A stretch of 13,373 nucleotides of DNA from Sva-07 sp964549065. GTDB lineage: Bacteria > Actinomycetota > Acidimicrobiia > Acidimicrobiales > Ilumatobacteraceae. Made by a program: the position numbers and the translations under genes. Location: assembly GCA_964549065.1 (NCBI GenBank), contig CAZJUC010000075.1, forward strand, positions 1-13,373, in the 5' to 3' direction. Position 1 is the first letter of the stretch, and each line of letters starts with the position of its first letter. The notes beneath the pieces are model-generated. The model saw only the letters and a program-made list of their open reading frames with translations, made no database searches and was not told where the DNA came from. Positions 8,024 to 13,373 of this stretch are shown piece after piece.

Positions 8024-8029
8024 AACCTA
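8024..8029 (-). promoter_or_regulatory. putative -10 box of the regulator gene (leaderless)
   Basis: On the minus strand TAGGTT (TANNNT type) lies exactly 7 nt upstream of the regulator's ATG at 8016. This is the spacing expected when transcription starts at the A of the start codon, as in many actinobacterial leaderless genes. It is the only TA-containing element in the interval 8017-8125. The composite site would lie at about -45 to -89 from this start, a usual position for activator binding. Confidence 0.5.
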
Positions 8030-8060
8030 GACGGACTCGTCGCCGTCGAACGTCAGCTCG

Positions 8061-8105
8061 ATCACCCGGGTGAGATCGGCGGGTGAGCGATGGCCACTCA
8101 CCCCG
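8061..8105. promoter_or_regulatory. composite palindromic operator-like site, copy 2
   Basis: It holds TCACCCGGGTGA (8062-8073), then 7 bases, GGGTGA (8081-8086), 11 bases and TCACCC (8098-8103). The result is two inverted pairs of the same hexamer, one abutting and one spaced. It aligns without gaps to 4622-4666 with 38 of 45 positions identical. It lies between the divergent starts of the LuxR regulator and the small-protein operon, so one bound complex could serve both. The duplication of both half-site sequence and spacing outside any gene argues for a protein binding site rather than chance. Confidence 0.72.
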
Positions 8106-8125
8106 TTCGTCGAGATCGTGACGTC

Positions 8126-8410
8126 ATGACCGAACGAACGGGAATCACCCGCTACGAGATCGAACTCGATGGCCATGCCACCGACCGCGTTCTCCGTCCG
8201 GTCATCGACGAGTTCACGGTCGAGCTGACCGGGGCGGGCACTACCCGCCTCGTCGGTGCAATCCTCGACTCGTCGCACCTCAACGGGCTGCTCGGCCACT
8301 TCACCTCGCTCAACGTCGAGGTGATCGCTCTGCGTCGACTCGACCAGACGACGGGCGCACCGCCTCCCAGCACATCCACCTCCAACGACCTCGAAAGAGA
8401 ACAACAATGA
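8126..8410 (+). CDS. small conserved-type protein, ~94 residues, function unknown
   Basis: From the ATG at 8126 this gives 94 residues: RYEIELDGHATD, then FTVELTGAGTTRLVGAILDSSHLNGLLGHFTSLNVEVIALRRLD, then a Pro/Ser/Thr-rich polar tail. The pattern, with strands flanking an acidic DxSxLxGLLxxxxxLxxEVxxL segment, resembles small actinobacterial proteins of unknown function that I recognise only from their layout (a beta-alpha-beta, ACT-like appearance). No catalytic motif or membrane segment is seen. The frame also opens at an ATG at 8090, but that start lies inside the composite operator site and would add only a 12-residue Arg-rich leader, so 8126 is preferred although its ribosome binding site is weak. 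Its stop overlaps the next gene's start (ATGA at 8407-8410), so translation is coupled. Confidence 0.75.
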   Translation: MTERTGITRYEIELDGHATDRVLRPVIDEFTVELTGAGTTRLVGAILDSSHLNGLLGHFTSLNVEVIALRRLDQTTGAPPPSTSTSNDLEREQQ

Positions 8411-9123
8411 CCATCACCACACCTTCAGCGGCCGGCGCTGCGCCGAGCCGGACGCGCATCACCTCGACGCGAGTCGGCGGCGCCGCAGCGATCCTCGCCG
8501 CCGGCACGTTCGGATACGGCATCGCCATGTTCGCCACGACTTTTGCCGACTACACCGACCCCGACACCACACCGGCCGAATCGGTCGACTTCCTCGTCGA
8601 CCATCAGGGGTCGCTGCTCGCCTGGTACATCGGGATCTTCATCGTGTTCGGCGCAGCACTCGTCCCGATGGGACTCGCCCTTCGTCAACGCCTCGCGACG
8701 ACTGCCCCGCTGTTGGCGAACGCCGGGATGGTTTTCGCTGCGATCTGGGCGGCGTTGATGTTCGCCACCGGGATGATCTCGAACATCGGGATCGAAGCGG
8801 TCGCCGACCTCGCCGAGTCCGACCCCGACCGGGCCGTGACCGTGTGGTCGGCGATCGACACGGTCACCAACGGCCTTGGCGGCGGGAACGAACTCGTCGG
8901 CGGTATCTGGATCCTCCTCGTCTCGATCGCCGGACTGCTCGCCGCCACGCTTCCTCGCTGGCTGAACCTCGTCGGCATCGTGACCGCCGTCGCCGGGATG
9001 GTCACCGTCGTGCCCGACTTCGAAGCGATCGAGATGGTCTTCGGACTCGGATCGATCGTCTGGTTCGTCGGCGTCGGCGTCACCCTCCTGCGTGATCGCG
9101 ACACCTCCGAGGCGGCATCGTGA
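8407..9123 (+). CDS. six-helix membrane protein (DUF4386-like)
   Basis: A 238-residue integral membrane protein with about six hydrophobic helices near residues 24-46, 70-90, 102-124, 160-182, 187-205 and 210-230. The loop between helices 1 and 2 is acidic (DYTDPDTTPAESVDFL). Hydrophobic spacing and overall size fit the DUF4386-like group of bacterial membrane proteins with no established function. No transporter signature, heme-binding His pair or catalytic motif stands out. The start is supported by AAAGAGAA shortly upstream, and the ATG overlaps the previous stop as ATGA. Its own stop overlaps the next gene's GTG start (GTGA at 9120-9123). It is the second gene of a tightly coupled three-gene operon that starts beside the composite site upstream of 8126. 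Confidence 0.83.
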   Translation: MTITTPSAAGAAPSRTRITSTRVGGAAAILAAGTFGYGIAMFATTFADYTDPDTTPAESVDFLVDHQGSLLAWYIGIFIVFGAALVPMGLALRQRLATTAPLLANAGMVFAAIWAALMFATGMISNIGIEAVADLAESDPDRAVTVWSAIDTVTNGLGGGNELVGGIWILLVSIAGLLAATLPRWLNLVGIVTAVAGMVTVVPDFEAIEMVFGLGSIVWFVGVGVTLLRDRDTSEAAS

Positions 9124-9545
9124 CCGCCACCATCGCCGACACGAGTCCGGCCCCGACGACAACAACGCTCGCCGTCCGGGCCGCTGCCGTGGGCGCAGGC
9201 GGGATCCTGCTCGGTTTCGCCGGGCTCCAGATCACCCTCGCCGCCGGCGCCCCGCTCGGTGGACACGTCTGGGGTGGATCGCAGGATCGGGTGCTTCCGA
9301 CCGGTATGCGAGTTGTCGCCGGCGGGGCAGCCGTCGCGCTGACCGTCGCAGCGACGACCGTCGCCCGCCGTGCCTACCTCATCGGCCGGCCCGCCCGCTG
9401 GGTCGCACCGGCCACGTGGGGAATCGCCGGCTACCTCGCCCTCAACACGGTTGGCAACGTCGCATCGACCAGTGTCGTCGAGCGGTGGGCGTTCGGGCCG
9501 GCAACGGCGATCGCCGCCGCGCTCACCGCATTCGTGGCTCACTGA
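9120..9545 (+). CDS. small four-helix membrane protein, function unknown
   Basis: A 141-residue protein starting at GTG (GTGA overlap with the previous stop). Hydrophobic helices lie near residues 20-42, 64-84, 96-113 and 124-140. Recognisable conserved-looking positions are GAPLGGHVWGG (44-53), VLPTGMRVVAG (58-68), NTVGNVAS (109-116) and ERWAFGPATA (121-130). This layout matches a widespread actinobacterial family of small membrane proteins, which I recognise by pattern (GAPxG...LPxxxR...NxxSxSxxER..xxP) and which has no assigned biochemical role. It is last gene of the operon. The overlapping start and stop suggest it is made in fixed ratio with the six-helix protein, possibly as a complex. 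Confidence 0.82.
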   Translation: MTATIADTSPAPTTTTLAVRAAAVGAGGILLGFAGLQITLAAGAPLGGHVWGGSQDRVLPTGMRVVAGGAAVALTVAATTVARRAYLIGRPARWVAPATWGIAGYLALNTVGNVASTSVVERWAFGPATAIAAALTAFVAH

Positions 9546-9573
9546 GACGGGTGTGCGTGGACCCGTGACATAG

Positions 9574-9723
9574 AGTGCGACGGCCTCGGGCTTCATGCTC
9601 GTCGCCGCCCTGGTGGCGTTAGCCGTTCGGGCAACCAGGGCACGGCTGTCGGCCGCAGACACCGAAACACCGGTCCGGCCCGAACCTGCCGACGAACGTG
9701 AAGTCATCGGCTCAGCACCATGA
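9574..9723 (+). pseudogene. remnant: C-terminal tail of a transporter-like membrane protein
   Basis: After an in-frame TAG at 9571, this frame reads SATASGFMLVAALVALAVRATRARL, followed by an acidic, Pro-rich hydrophilic tail ending at TGA 9721-9723. One hydrophobic helix, a basic cap and a polar acidic tail is what the last helix and cytoplasmic end of an MFS (EmrB/DHA2-type) transporter looks like. Nothing upstream encodes the rest. Third-position GC is lower than in the neighbours, consistent with decay. It overlaps the 3' end of the minus-strand pseudogene by 20 bp. A small one-helix protein starting at ATG 9595 is an alternative, but no ribosome binding site is evident. Confidence 0.35.
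9607..9641. terminator. hairpin downstream of the small-protein operon
   Basis: GCCCTGGT (9607-9614) pairs perfectly with ACCAGGGC (9634-9641) across a 19-nt loop that itself contains GGC/GCC pairing. It begins about 60 nt after the last operon gene stops. It has no T-tract, so it may be a weak terminator or a feature of the remnant coding sequence it lies in. Confidence 0.35.
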
Positions 9724-10703
9724 GCGGGACCGTCGGCGACGGCCGCTCGGCCAGGCACCAAGTCGATCGTCGGCCCAGGCGCCGGCGGATCTCGATGAAC
9801 GCCTCCACCGACGCAGCGCGCGGCGGGGACGGTTCCCAGCTCGGGTTGATCGGACCGGAGCTCTGCGTTGCTCGGTATCCGAGTACGTAGGTCGCCGCAA
9901 CGGCAACGGCGCGCTGTGCGTCGGAGGCCCGGTGTGCGACGGCCAGCGCGGCCTTGGGCAGTGTCAAGCAGTGGGTCCAGCCGAAGGGAGCGTTGCTTGG
10001 CTCGTCTTGGAGCATCGACATGGCAGCAATCGGCAACAGCTGGTAGCGGGCGTCTTCGATCGAGAGGTGTCGGGTGACGTCGGCCAGCGTCCGATGGGCC
10101 AGTCCGGTGTCGTCGACGAGGGCGATCGTCGGCTGCACGAAGTGACTCGACGGCTCGCCGTCTGCCGTCGGGGACACGAGCCGATCGGTCAGCGACGCAC
10201 CGGAGGTTGCCTCCGGCCACGGCTGGTCGAACCAGCGCAGTTGCCAGTTGCGGGCGATCTCTCCGAGCAGCGTCCGAGCCATCAGCGCGGTTGATGCCGG
10301 CCGGCCGAAAGCGGGGCAGCAGTTCGAGGAAGATTGCACCGTGGGCCGCGGCGCCGAGATGGGAAAGCGCGATGTCGACGAGATCGCCGACGATGCGGTC
10401 TTGGTCTCTCGTGGCGCACGGGGAGACGAAGGCGCGGTCGGCCGTTTCGGGGTCACTGTGGCGCAGGGCTTCGGTGAGCACGGGGAGTGGCTGCTCGACG
10501 TGCACTGCGCCCTCGATTGTCTCGGTGGTGGGCCCGCCGGTCGTCGCCCAGGTGGCGGCGATGTGGGCGATGCGCTGGCGTGCGGACTCCCTGCGCTGCG
10601 CCGAGACCATGGGGAGCAGCTGGGCTCGTGCCATGAGTTCCAGCGGGGCGTGCAGCGTGAACGAGTTCGCTGCCTCGGCGATCTGATCAACCGAGCAGTC
10701 CCG
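9704..10703 (-). pseudogene. unrecognised helical protein gene broken by a frameshift
   Basis: Two adjoining minus-strand frames carry one apparent protein. From about 10688 to 10315 one frame reads QIAEAANSFTLHAPLELMAR, then VSAQRRESARQRIAHIAATW, and on to HGAIFLELLP. From about 10310 to 9704 the next frame continues with ALMARTLLGEIARNWQLRWF, then ARYQLLPIAAMSML, FGWTHCLTLPKAALAVA and ATYVLGYRA, to TGA at 9704. Removing one base from the G-run 10313-10316 (plus strand) would join them as LELLPAFGRPASTALMARTL. The 5' end is also doubtful: coding character extends above the only ATG (10634) to about 10688 but meets an in-frame TGA at 10704-10706. The joined product would be about 330 residues, mostly helical and soluble. 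I do not recognise the family. It may be a true pseudogene or a single-base sequence error. Confidence 0.55.
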
Positions 10704-10832
10704 TCAATCGCCCGCTACGAAGCCGGCGTGGTCCGCGGCGCCATCGGAACCGAACGCCACCGGGCAGCCGTCGACAACGGCCTGCGACACTTGCTCATCG
10801 CCAAGGAGTCAGCATCGGCCGAAGCCCCGTAG
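10689..10832 (+). pseudogene. 3'-terminal fragment of an unrecognised gene
   Basis: The last 47 codons of a plus-strand frame ending at TAG 10830-10832 look coding. They begin NRAVPSIARYEAG and include VVRGAIGTERHRAAVDNGLR and HLLIAKESASAEAP, with mostly G/C third positions (36 of 47 by my count). Upstream of about 10689 the same frame is only the antisense of the minus-strand pseudogene. No usable start codon with a ribosome binding site was found at the boundary. It is best read as the surviving C-terminus of a lost gene. The family is not recognised. Confidence 0.3.
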
Positions 10833-10840
10833 CCGGCCGA
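10815..10840. terminator. possible terminator hairpin
   Basis: TCGGCCG (10815-10821) pairs with CGGCCGA (10834-10840) around a 12-nt loop that contains the TAG stop of the preceding fragment. No T-tract follows. The position at the end of a coding frame makes a terminator plausible. Confidence 0.35.
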
Positions 10841-10897
10841 GAAGCCCGAGTGACCATCGGCCGGCGGGTGGCAAACGCGAGTCCCGCTGCACCGACG

Positions 10898-10952
10898 TAG
10901 TGTCGCGACGGTGAGCGACCAGATCCGAGCCCACCGAGTCGTGGCGGACTGA
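10898..10952 (+). promoter_or_regulatory. possible leaderless promoter and 13-codon leader peptide
   Basis: TAGTGT (10898-10903) fits TANNNT and lies exactly 7 nt before GTG at 10911, the leaderless spacing also seen for the LuxR gene. The GTG opens a 13-codon frame (MSDQIRAHRVVAD) ending at TGA 10950-10952. It is followed by a 4-codon frame, ATG GGG AAC CCG TAG (10955-10969), in phase with the aminotransferase ATG at 10973. No clear -35 box is present. This could be a translated leader controlling the aminotransferase, or chance. Confidence 0.35.
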
Positions 10953-10972
10953 CCATGGGGAACCCGTAGAGG

Positions 10973-12244
10973 ATGCGGTTCAGGATCGACGATCCCATCG
11001 ACGGAGCACAGGGCACCGAGTTGTGGGATCGCGCCGACCGAGTGCTTCCGGGAGGTGGGATCTACCTCAGCCGCAGCGCCGACCTGGCCGGTCGGGGTGT
11101 GATCCCTGGGTTCGTCGCGTCGGCCGAAGGCTGTCGGGTCACCGACGCCGACGGTCGCACCTACATCGACTACCTGGCGGCCAATGGCCCGAACCTGCTC
11201 GGGTACCAGCACCCGGAGGTCGAGGCCGCCGCCGCCGCCCAGCGCCGGGTTCTGACCACGGCCAGCATGTTTCCTCCGTCGCTCGTGGAAGTGGTCGAGC
11301 GGCTCGTCGACCGGTTCCCGCCGATGGCGTGGGGGGTGGTGTCGAAGAACGGGTCGGAGGTTGCCAGCCTCGGTATCCGGGTTGCGCGCCAGCACACGCA
11401 ACGCAATCGGGTCGTCGCTTTCACGGGTGCGTACCACGGCAACGACGCGGAGCTGGCCACGGCCCCTCCGCCCGGACCCCTCGCCGAGGTGACCGACCGG
11501 CTCGATCGACTCCCGTGGAACGATCCGCAGGCTCTCGTCGATCACGTCGACCGAGCCGGCGACGCCATCGCCGCCGTGATCCTCAACCCGCTCGATCAGA
11601 GCCCTGGCGTCGCCACGGTCTCGGCGACGGCCGACTTCGTCGCCGCCATCGACGACGTCCGTGACCGACACGGGGTGCTCACGATGATCGACGACGTCCG
11701 TCACGGGTTCCGGCTCCACCCCGACGGCTCTCACCGCCTGCTCGGCATCGAGCCGGACATGATCGCAATGGGCAAGGCGCTCGGCAACGGCCACTCCATC
11801 TCGGTGCTGCTGGGTGCCGAGCACCTCCGCCCGGCGGCGCGCAGGATCTTCTTCACGTCCACCTACATGTTCGAAGCACCGCCGATGCACGCCGCGATGG
11901 CCACTCTCGAGATCTACGACCGCGACGACGTGTTCGCCCATCTCACGGCCATGGGAACGCGACTTCGCGACGGCATCATGACGGTTGCGGAGCAAACGGG
12001 CCACAGCATTTCCTACTCGGGGCCGCCGACGATGCCGACCTTGCTGTTCGCCGACGACGCCGACTGCGAGCGGGGCCGTCGATTCTCCCGCGAGGCGGCC
12101 GGACGGGGAGCGCTCCTGCATCCGCTGCTGAACTGGAATCTGAGTGCTGCCCACACCCAGGACGACATCGACGCGACGATCGAGATCGTGGCCGACGCGA
12201 TGGCCGCCACCCCGCCGCCGGGACCCGACTCGGTCGACGGCTGA
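10973..12244 (+). CDS. class III PLP aminotransferase, glutamate-1-semialdehyde aminomutase-like
   Basis: A 423-residue fold-type I PLP enzyme. Features in order: PGGGIYLSRSA (residues 26-36), DADGRTYIDYLAANGPNLLGYQHPEV (58-83), the phosphate-binding region NGSEVASLGIRVAR (126-139), FTGAYHG (150-156), the PLP-ring aspartate D240 in MIDDVRHGFR, and Schiff-base lysine K268 in IAMGKALGNG. Architecture and length fit the GSA 2,1-aminomutase (HemL) group, but it is not ordinary HemL: the usual EP after the beta-strand reads NPLDQSPG (205-212), and DEVMTGF-type residues read DDVRHGF. It more likely acts on another amino or keto sugar or acid in a specialised pathway. GGGGAA (10957-10962) could be the ribosome binding site, 10 nt before the ATG. 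The gene converges with an asparagine synthetase. Confidence 0.9.
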   Translation: MRFRIDDPIDGAQGTELWDRADRVLPGGGIYLSRSADLAGRGVIPGFVASAEGCRVTDADGRTYIDYLAANGPNLLGYQHPEVEAAAAAQRRVLTTASMFPPSLVEVVERLVDRFPPMAWGVVSKNGSEVASLGIRVARQHTQRNRVVAFTGAYHGNDAELATAPPPGPLAEVTDRLDRLPWNDPQALVDHVDRAGDAIAAVILNPLDQSPGVATVSATADFVAAIDDVRDRHGVLTMIDDVRHGFRLHPDGSHRLLGIEPDMIAMGKALGNGHSISVLLGAEHLRPAARRIFFTSTYMFEAPPMHAAMATLEIYDRDDVFAHLTAMGTRLRDGIMTVAEQTGHSISYSGPPTMPTLLFADDADCERGRRFSREAAGRGALLHPLLNWNLSAAHTQDDIDATIEIVADAMAATPPPGPDSVDG

Positions 12245-12256
12245 GCGCCGCTCAGC
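12240..12256. terminator. palindrome embracing both convergent stop codons
   Basis: GCTGAGC (12240-12246), GCC loop, GCTCAGC (12250-12256) form a perfect 7-bp stem. The aminotransferase stop TGA (12242-12244) lies in the left arm. The asparagine synthetase stop (TCA at 12252-12254 on plus) lies in the right arm. Only 7 bp separate the two genes, so this would serve as a bidirectional hairpin. There is no T-tract. Confidence 0.5.
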
Positions 12257-13373
12257 GGTCGGTCCAGCGAGCGACGCTGCCGAGCACGACGTCGGGTGCT
12301 TCGGACCCGTCGACGAGGAGTTGGTGGTACCAGCATTCCTCTGTGGAACGCAGCGCCGTGTCCGGGTGGGCGGCGCGGTACGCGTCGGCGTCGAGATCGA
12401 TCCGGGTGGACAGCTCGGGGAGCAGATCTGCAGTGCCACTGCCTTCGTCGAACTGGGCCTTGTCGCGCCACACCACGGCCTCGGGAAGCAGCTCGGCGAC
12501 CGCTTTGCGCAGCACGGCCTTCTCGATGCCGCCCGTGGACGGTCGCCGCAACTCGATCGGGATCGACAGCGCAGTGGCGATCAGGTCGACATCGAGGAAC
12601 GGGACCCGGGCCTCCAACGAGTGCGCCATCGTCAACCGGTCGACCCGCTGCAGGTTCACCTGGTGCAGCTGGGCCAGCGATCGACGGATGTCGGCGTGCA
12701 GGGCCGCATCCGTGGCGATGTCCTTGTGGTAGCGGTATCCGGCGAACAGCTCGTCGGCACCTTCGCCCGTCATCACGACCTTGACGTGTTCGGCAGCCAA
12801 CCTGGCGGTGAAGAACGTGGGGACGGCGCTGCGCACGAGATCCTGGTCGAACGACTCGAGTGCACGAACGATCCGCGGCAGCTCGTCGACGATCTCGTCG
12901 GGCGTGAGGACGTACTCGTGGTGGATCGTGTCGAGGTGGTCGGCAACCGAGCGGGCCGCCGCCAGATCGGGACTGCCCTCGACGCCGACCGAGAACGTGT
13001 GCAGCTCGTCGACGTGACGGCGCAACAGGGCGACGATCGCACTGCTGTCGAGGCCCCCGGACAAGAACGCACCCACCGGAACGTCGGCCATCAGGCGCCG
13101 CGTCACCGATGTGTCGAGCGACGCTCGAACCCGCGTGGCGTGCTCGTCGAGCGTGCCGGGGATCGGCTCGGGATCGGGGACATCCCAGTAGCGGTGCTCA
13201 CCGGTGTGCGACGACCAGATGGTGCCCGGCTGGATCGCGGAGACCTCGTGTGTGCCGGAGGGGAGCGAGCCGAGTTCGCTCGAAAAGATCAGCGCACCGT
13301 CGTGACGGCCGACGTAGAGCGGCTTGATGCCGAGCGGATCGCGTCCGAGCAGCAGCTCACCGTTGACCGACAG
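12252..13373 (-). CDS. asnB: asparagine synthetase, glutamine-hydrolysing (C-terminal part)
   Basis: The minus frame is open through the window edge, giving 373 residues without the N-terminus. The first part ends a class II glutaminase domain: LLGRDPLGIKPLY, then SSELGSLPSG. The synthetase domain follows, with the PP-loop SGGLDSS (about residues 105-111 of the visible part), the DQDLVRSAVPTFF segment, MTGEGADELFAGYRYH, HSLEARVPFLDVDL and WRDKAQFDEGSG. These are the ATP-binding and acceptor-binding landmarks of AsnB. About 200-230 residues are missing, including the Cys2 nucleophile, which lies past 13373. A start at GTG 13106 would leave only the synthetase domain, but the frame clearly continues upstream as glutaminase. 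AsnB makes asparagine from aspartate, glutamine and ATP. Homologues also amidate in cell-wall or natural-product pathways, and pairing with an unusual aminotransferase leaves that possibility open. Confidence 0.92.
   Translation of the reverse strand: MSVNGELLLGRDPLGIKPLYVGRHDGALIFSSELGSLPSGTHEVSAIQPGTIWSSHTGEHRYWDVPDPEPIPGTLDEHATRVRASLDTSVTRRLMADVPVGAFLSGGLDSSAIVALLRRHVDELHTFSVGVEGSPDLAAARSVADHLDTIHHEYVLTPDEIVDELPRIVRALESFDQDLVRSAVPTFFTARLAAEHVKVVMTGEGADELFAGYRYHKDIATDAALHADIRRSLAQLHQVNLQRVDRLTMAHSLEARVPFLDVDLIATALSIPIELRRPSTGGIEKAVLRKAVAELLPEAVVWRDKAQFDEGSGTADLLPELSTRIDLDADAYRAAHPDTALRSTEECWYHQLLVDGSEAPDVVLGSVARWTDR

Noticed and set aside
8090..8125. Upstream ATG for the small protein
   Set aside because: It lies within the composite operator, adds an Arg-rich 12-residue leader without family resemblance, and leaves the conserved-looking part starting at 8126.
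10064..10080. GGGTGA hexamers inside genes (for example near 10072, 7733 and 4204)
   Set aside because: Single half-sites within coding sequence, without palindromic partners or conserved spacing; expected by chance at this GC content.
8685..10634. A 649-codon minus-strand open frame
   Set aside because: Only its first part (about 10634-10315) looks coding. The rest is antisense to the plus-strand membrane operon and is low-complexity Arg/Gly/Asp-rich, as expected of GC-rich shadow frames. The real part is reported in the frameshifted pseudogene.
10715..12439. A 574-codon minus-strand open frame
   Set aside because: It is opposite the well-supported aminotransferase and the asnB 3' end, with Arg/Val/Gly/His-rich composition and no family motif.
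13106..13106. GTG at 13106 as start of a synthetase-only asparagine synthetase
   Set aside because: The frame stays open to the window edge and encodes recognisable glutaminase-domain sequence upstream, so the gene is longer.
1..13373. tRNA, rRNA, CRISPR arrays, insertion sequences, phage genes
   Set aside because: No cloverleaf-like segment, no regularly spaced repeat, no transposase or integrase motifs and no terminal inverted repeats with target duplications were found by reading both strands.

Overview
The window is a high-GC bacterial chromosome segment. Codons strongly prefer G or C in the third position, two starts look leaderless, and the gene types (a MalT-like LuxR regulator, an FtsX-type exporter, small actinobacterial membrane families) fit a high-GC actinobacterium. 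Acidimicrobiia (Ilumatobacter-like) is my guess, from style only. No tRNA, rRNA, CRISPR array, IS element or integrase is visible.

Layout. (1) Positions 1-4520, minus strand: a four-gene operon read leftwards, with a LolD/MacB-type ABC ATPase, an 828-residue two-module FtsX-type permease, an atypical NAD(P)-binding SDR, and the N-terminus of an alpha/beta hydrolase cut by the window edge. (2) 4521-4713: a divergent control region. (3) 4714-5802, plus: a beta-lactamase-like serine hydrolase. (4) 5842-8016, minus: a MalT-like (LAL/STAND) LuxR-family regulator, convergent with the hydrolase. (5) 8126-9545, plus: three overlapping genes for a ~94-residue protein, a six-helix membrane protein and a four-helix membrane protein, divergent from the regulator. 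(6) About 9550-10850: degraded DNA holding a transporter-like C-terminal tail, a minus-strand gene broken by a frameshift, and a 3'-terminal fragment of a plus-strand gene. (7) 10973-12244, plus: a class III aminotransferase of the glutamate-1-semialdehyde aminomutase type, preceded by a possible leaderless leader peptide. (8) 12252 to the end, minus: the C-terminal part of a glutamine-dependent asparagine synthetase, convergent with (7). The two stop codons lie in opposite arms of one palindrome.

The most interesting signal is a 45-bp composite site present twice (4622-4666 and 8061-8105, 38/45 identical). Each copy has the perfect palindrome TCACCCGGGTGA followed by a second GGGTGA/TCACCC-type inverted pair spaced by 11 bases. 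One copy lies between the exporter operon and the serine hydrolase. The other lies between the LuxR regulator and the three-gene membrane operon. The simplest reading is a local regulon of four transcription units, controlled by the regulator encoded between the two sites, which would also control itself. The promoter regions of the three presumed target units contain no TA dinucleotide, and so no TANNNT -10 box. The regulator itself has a clean TAGGTT 7 nt before its ATG. This contrast fits activator-dependent targets, but that is inference.
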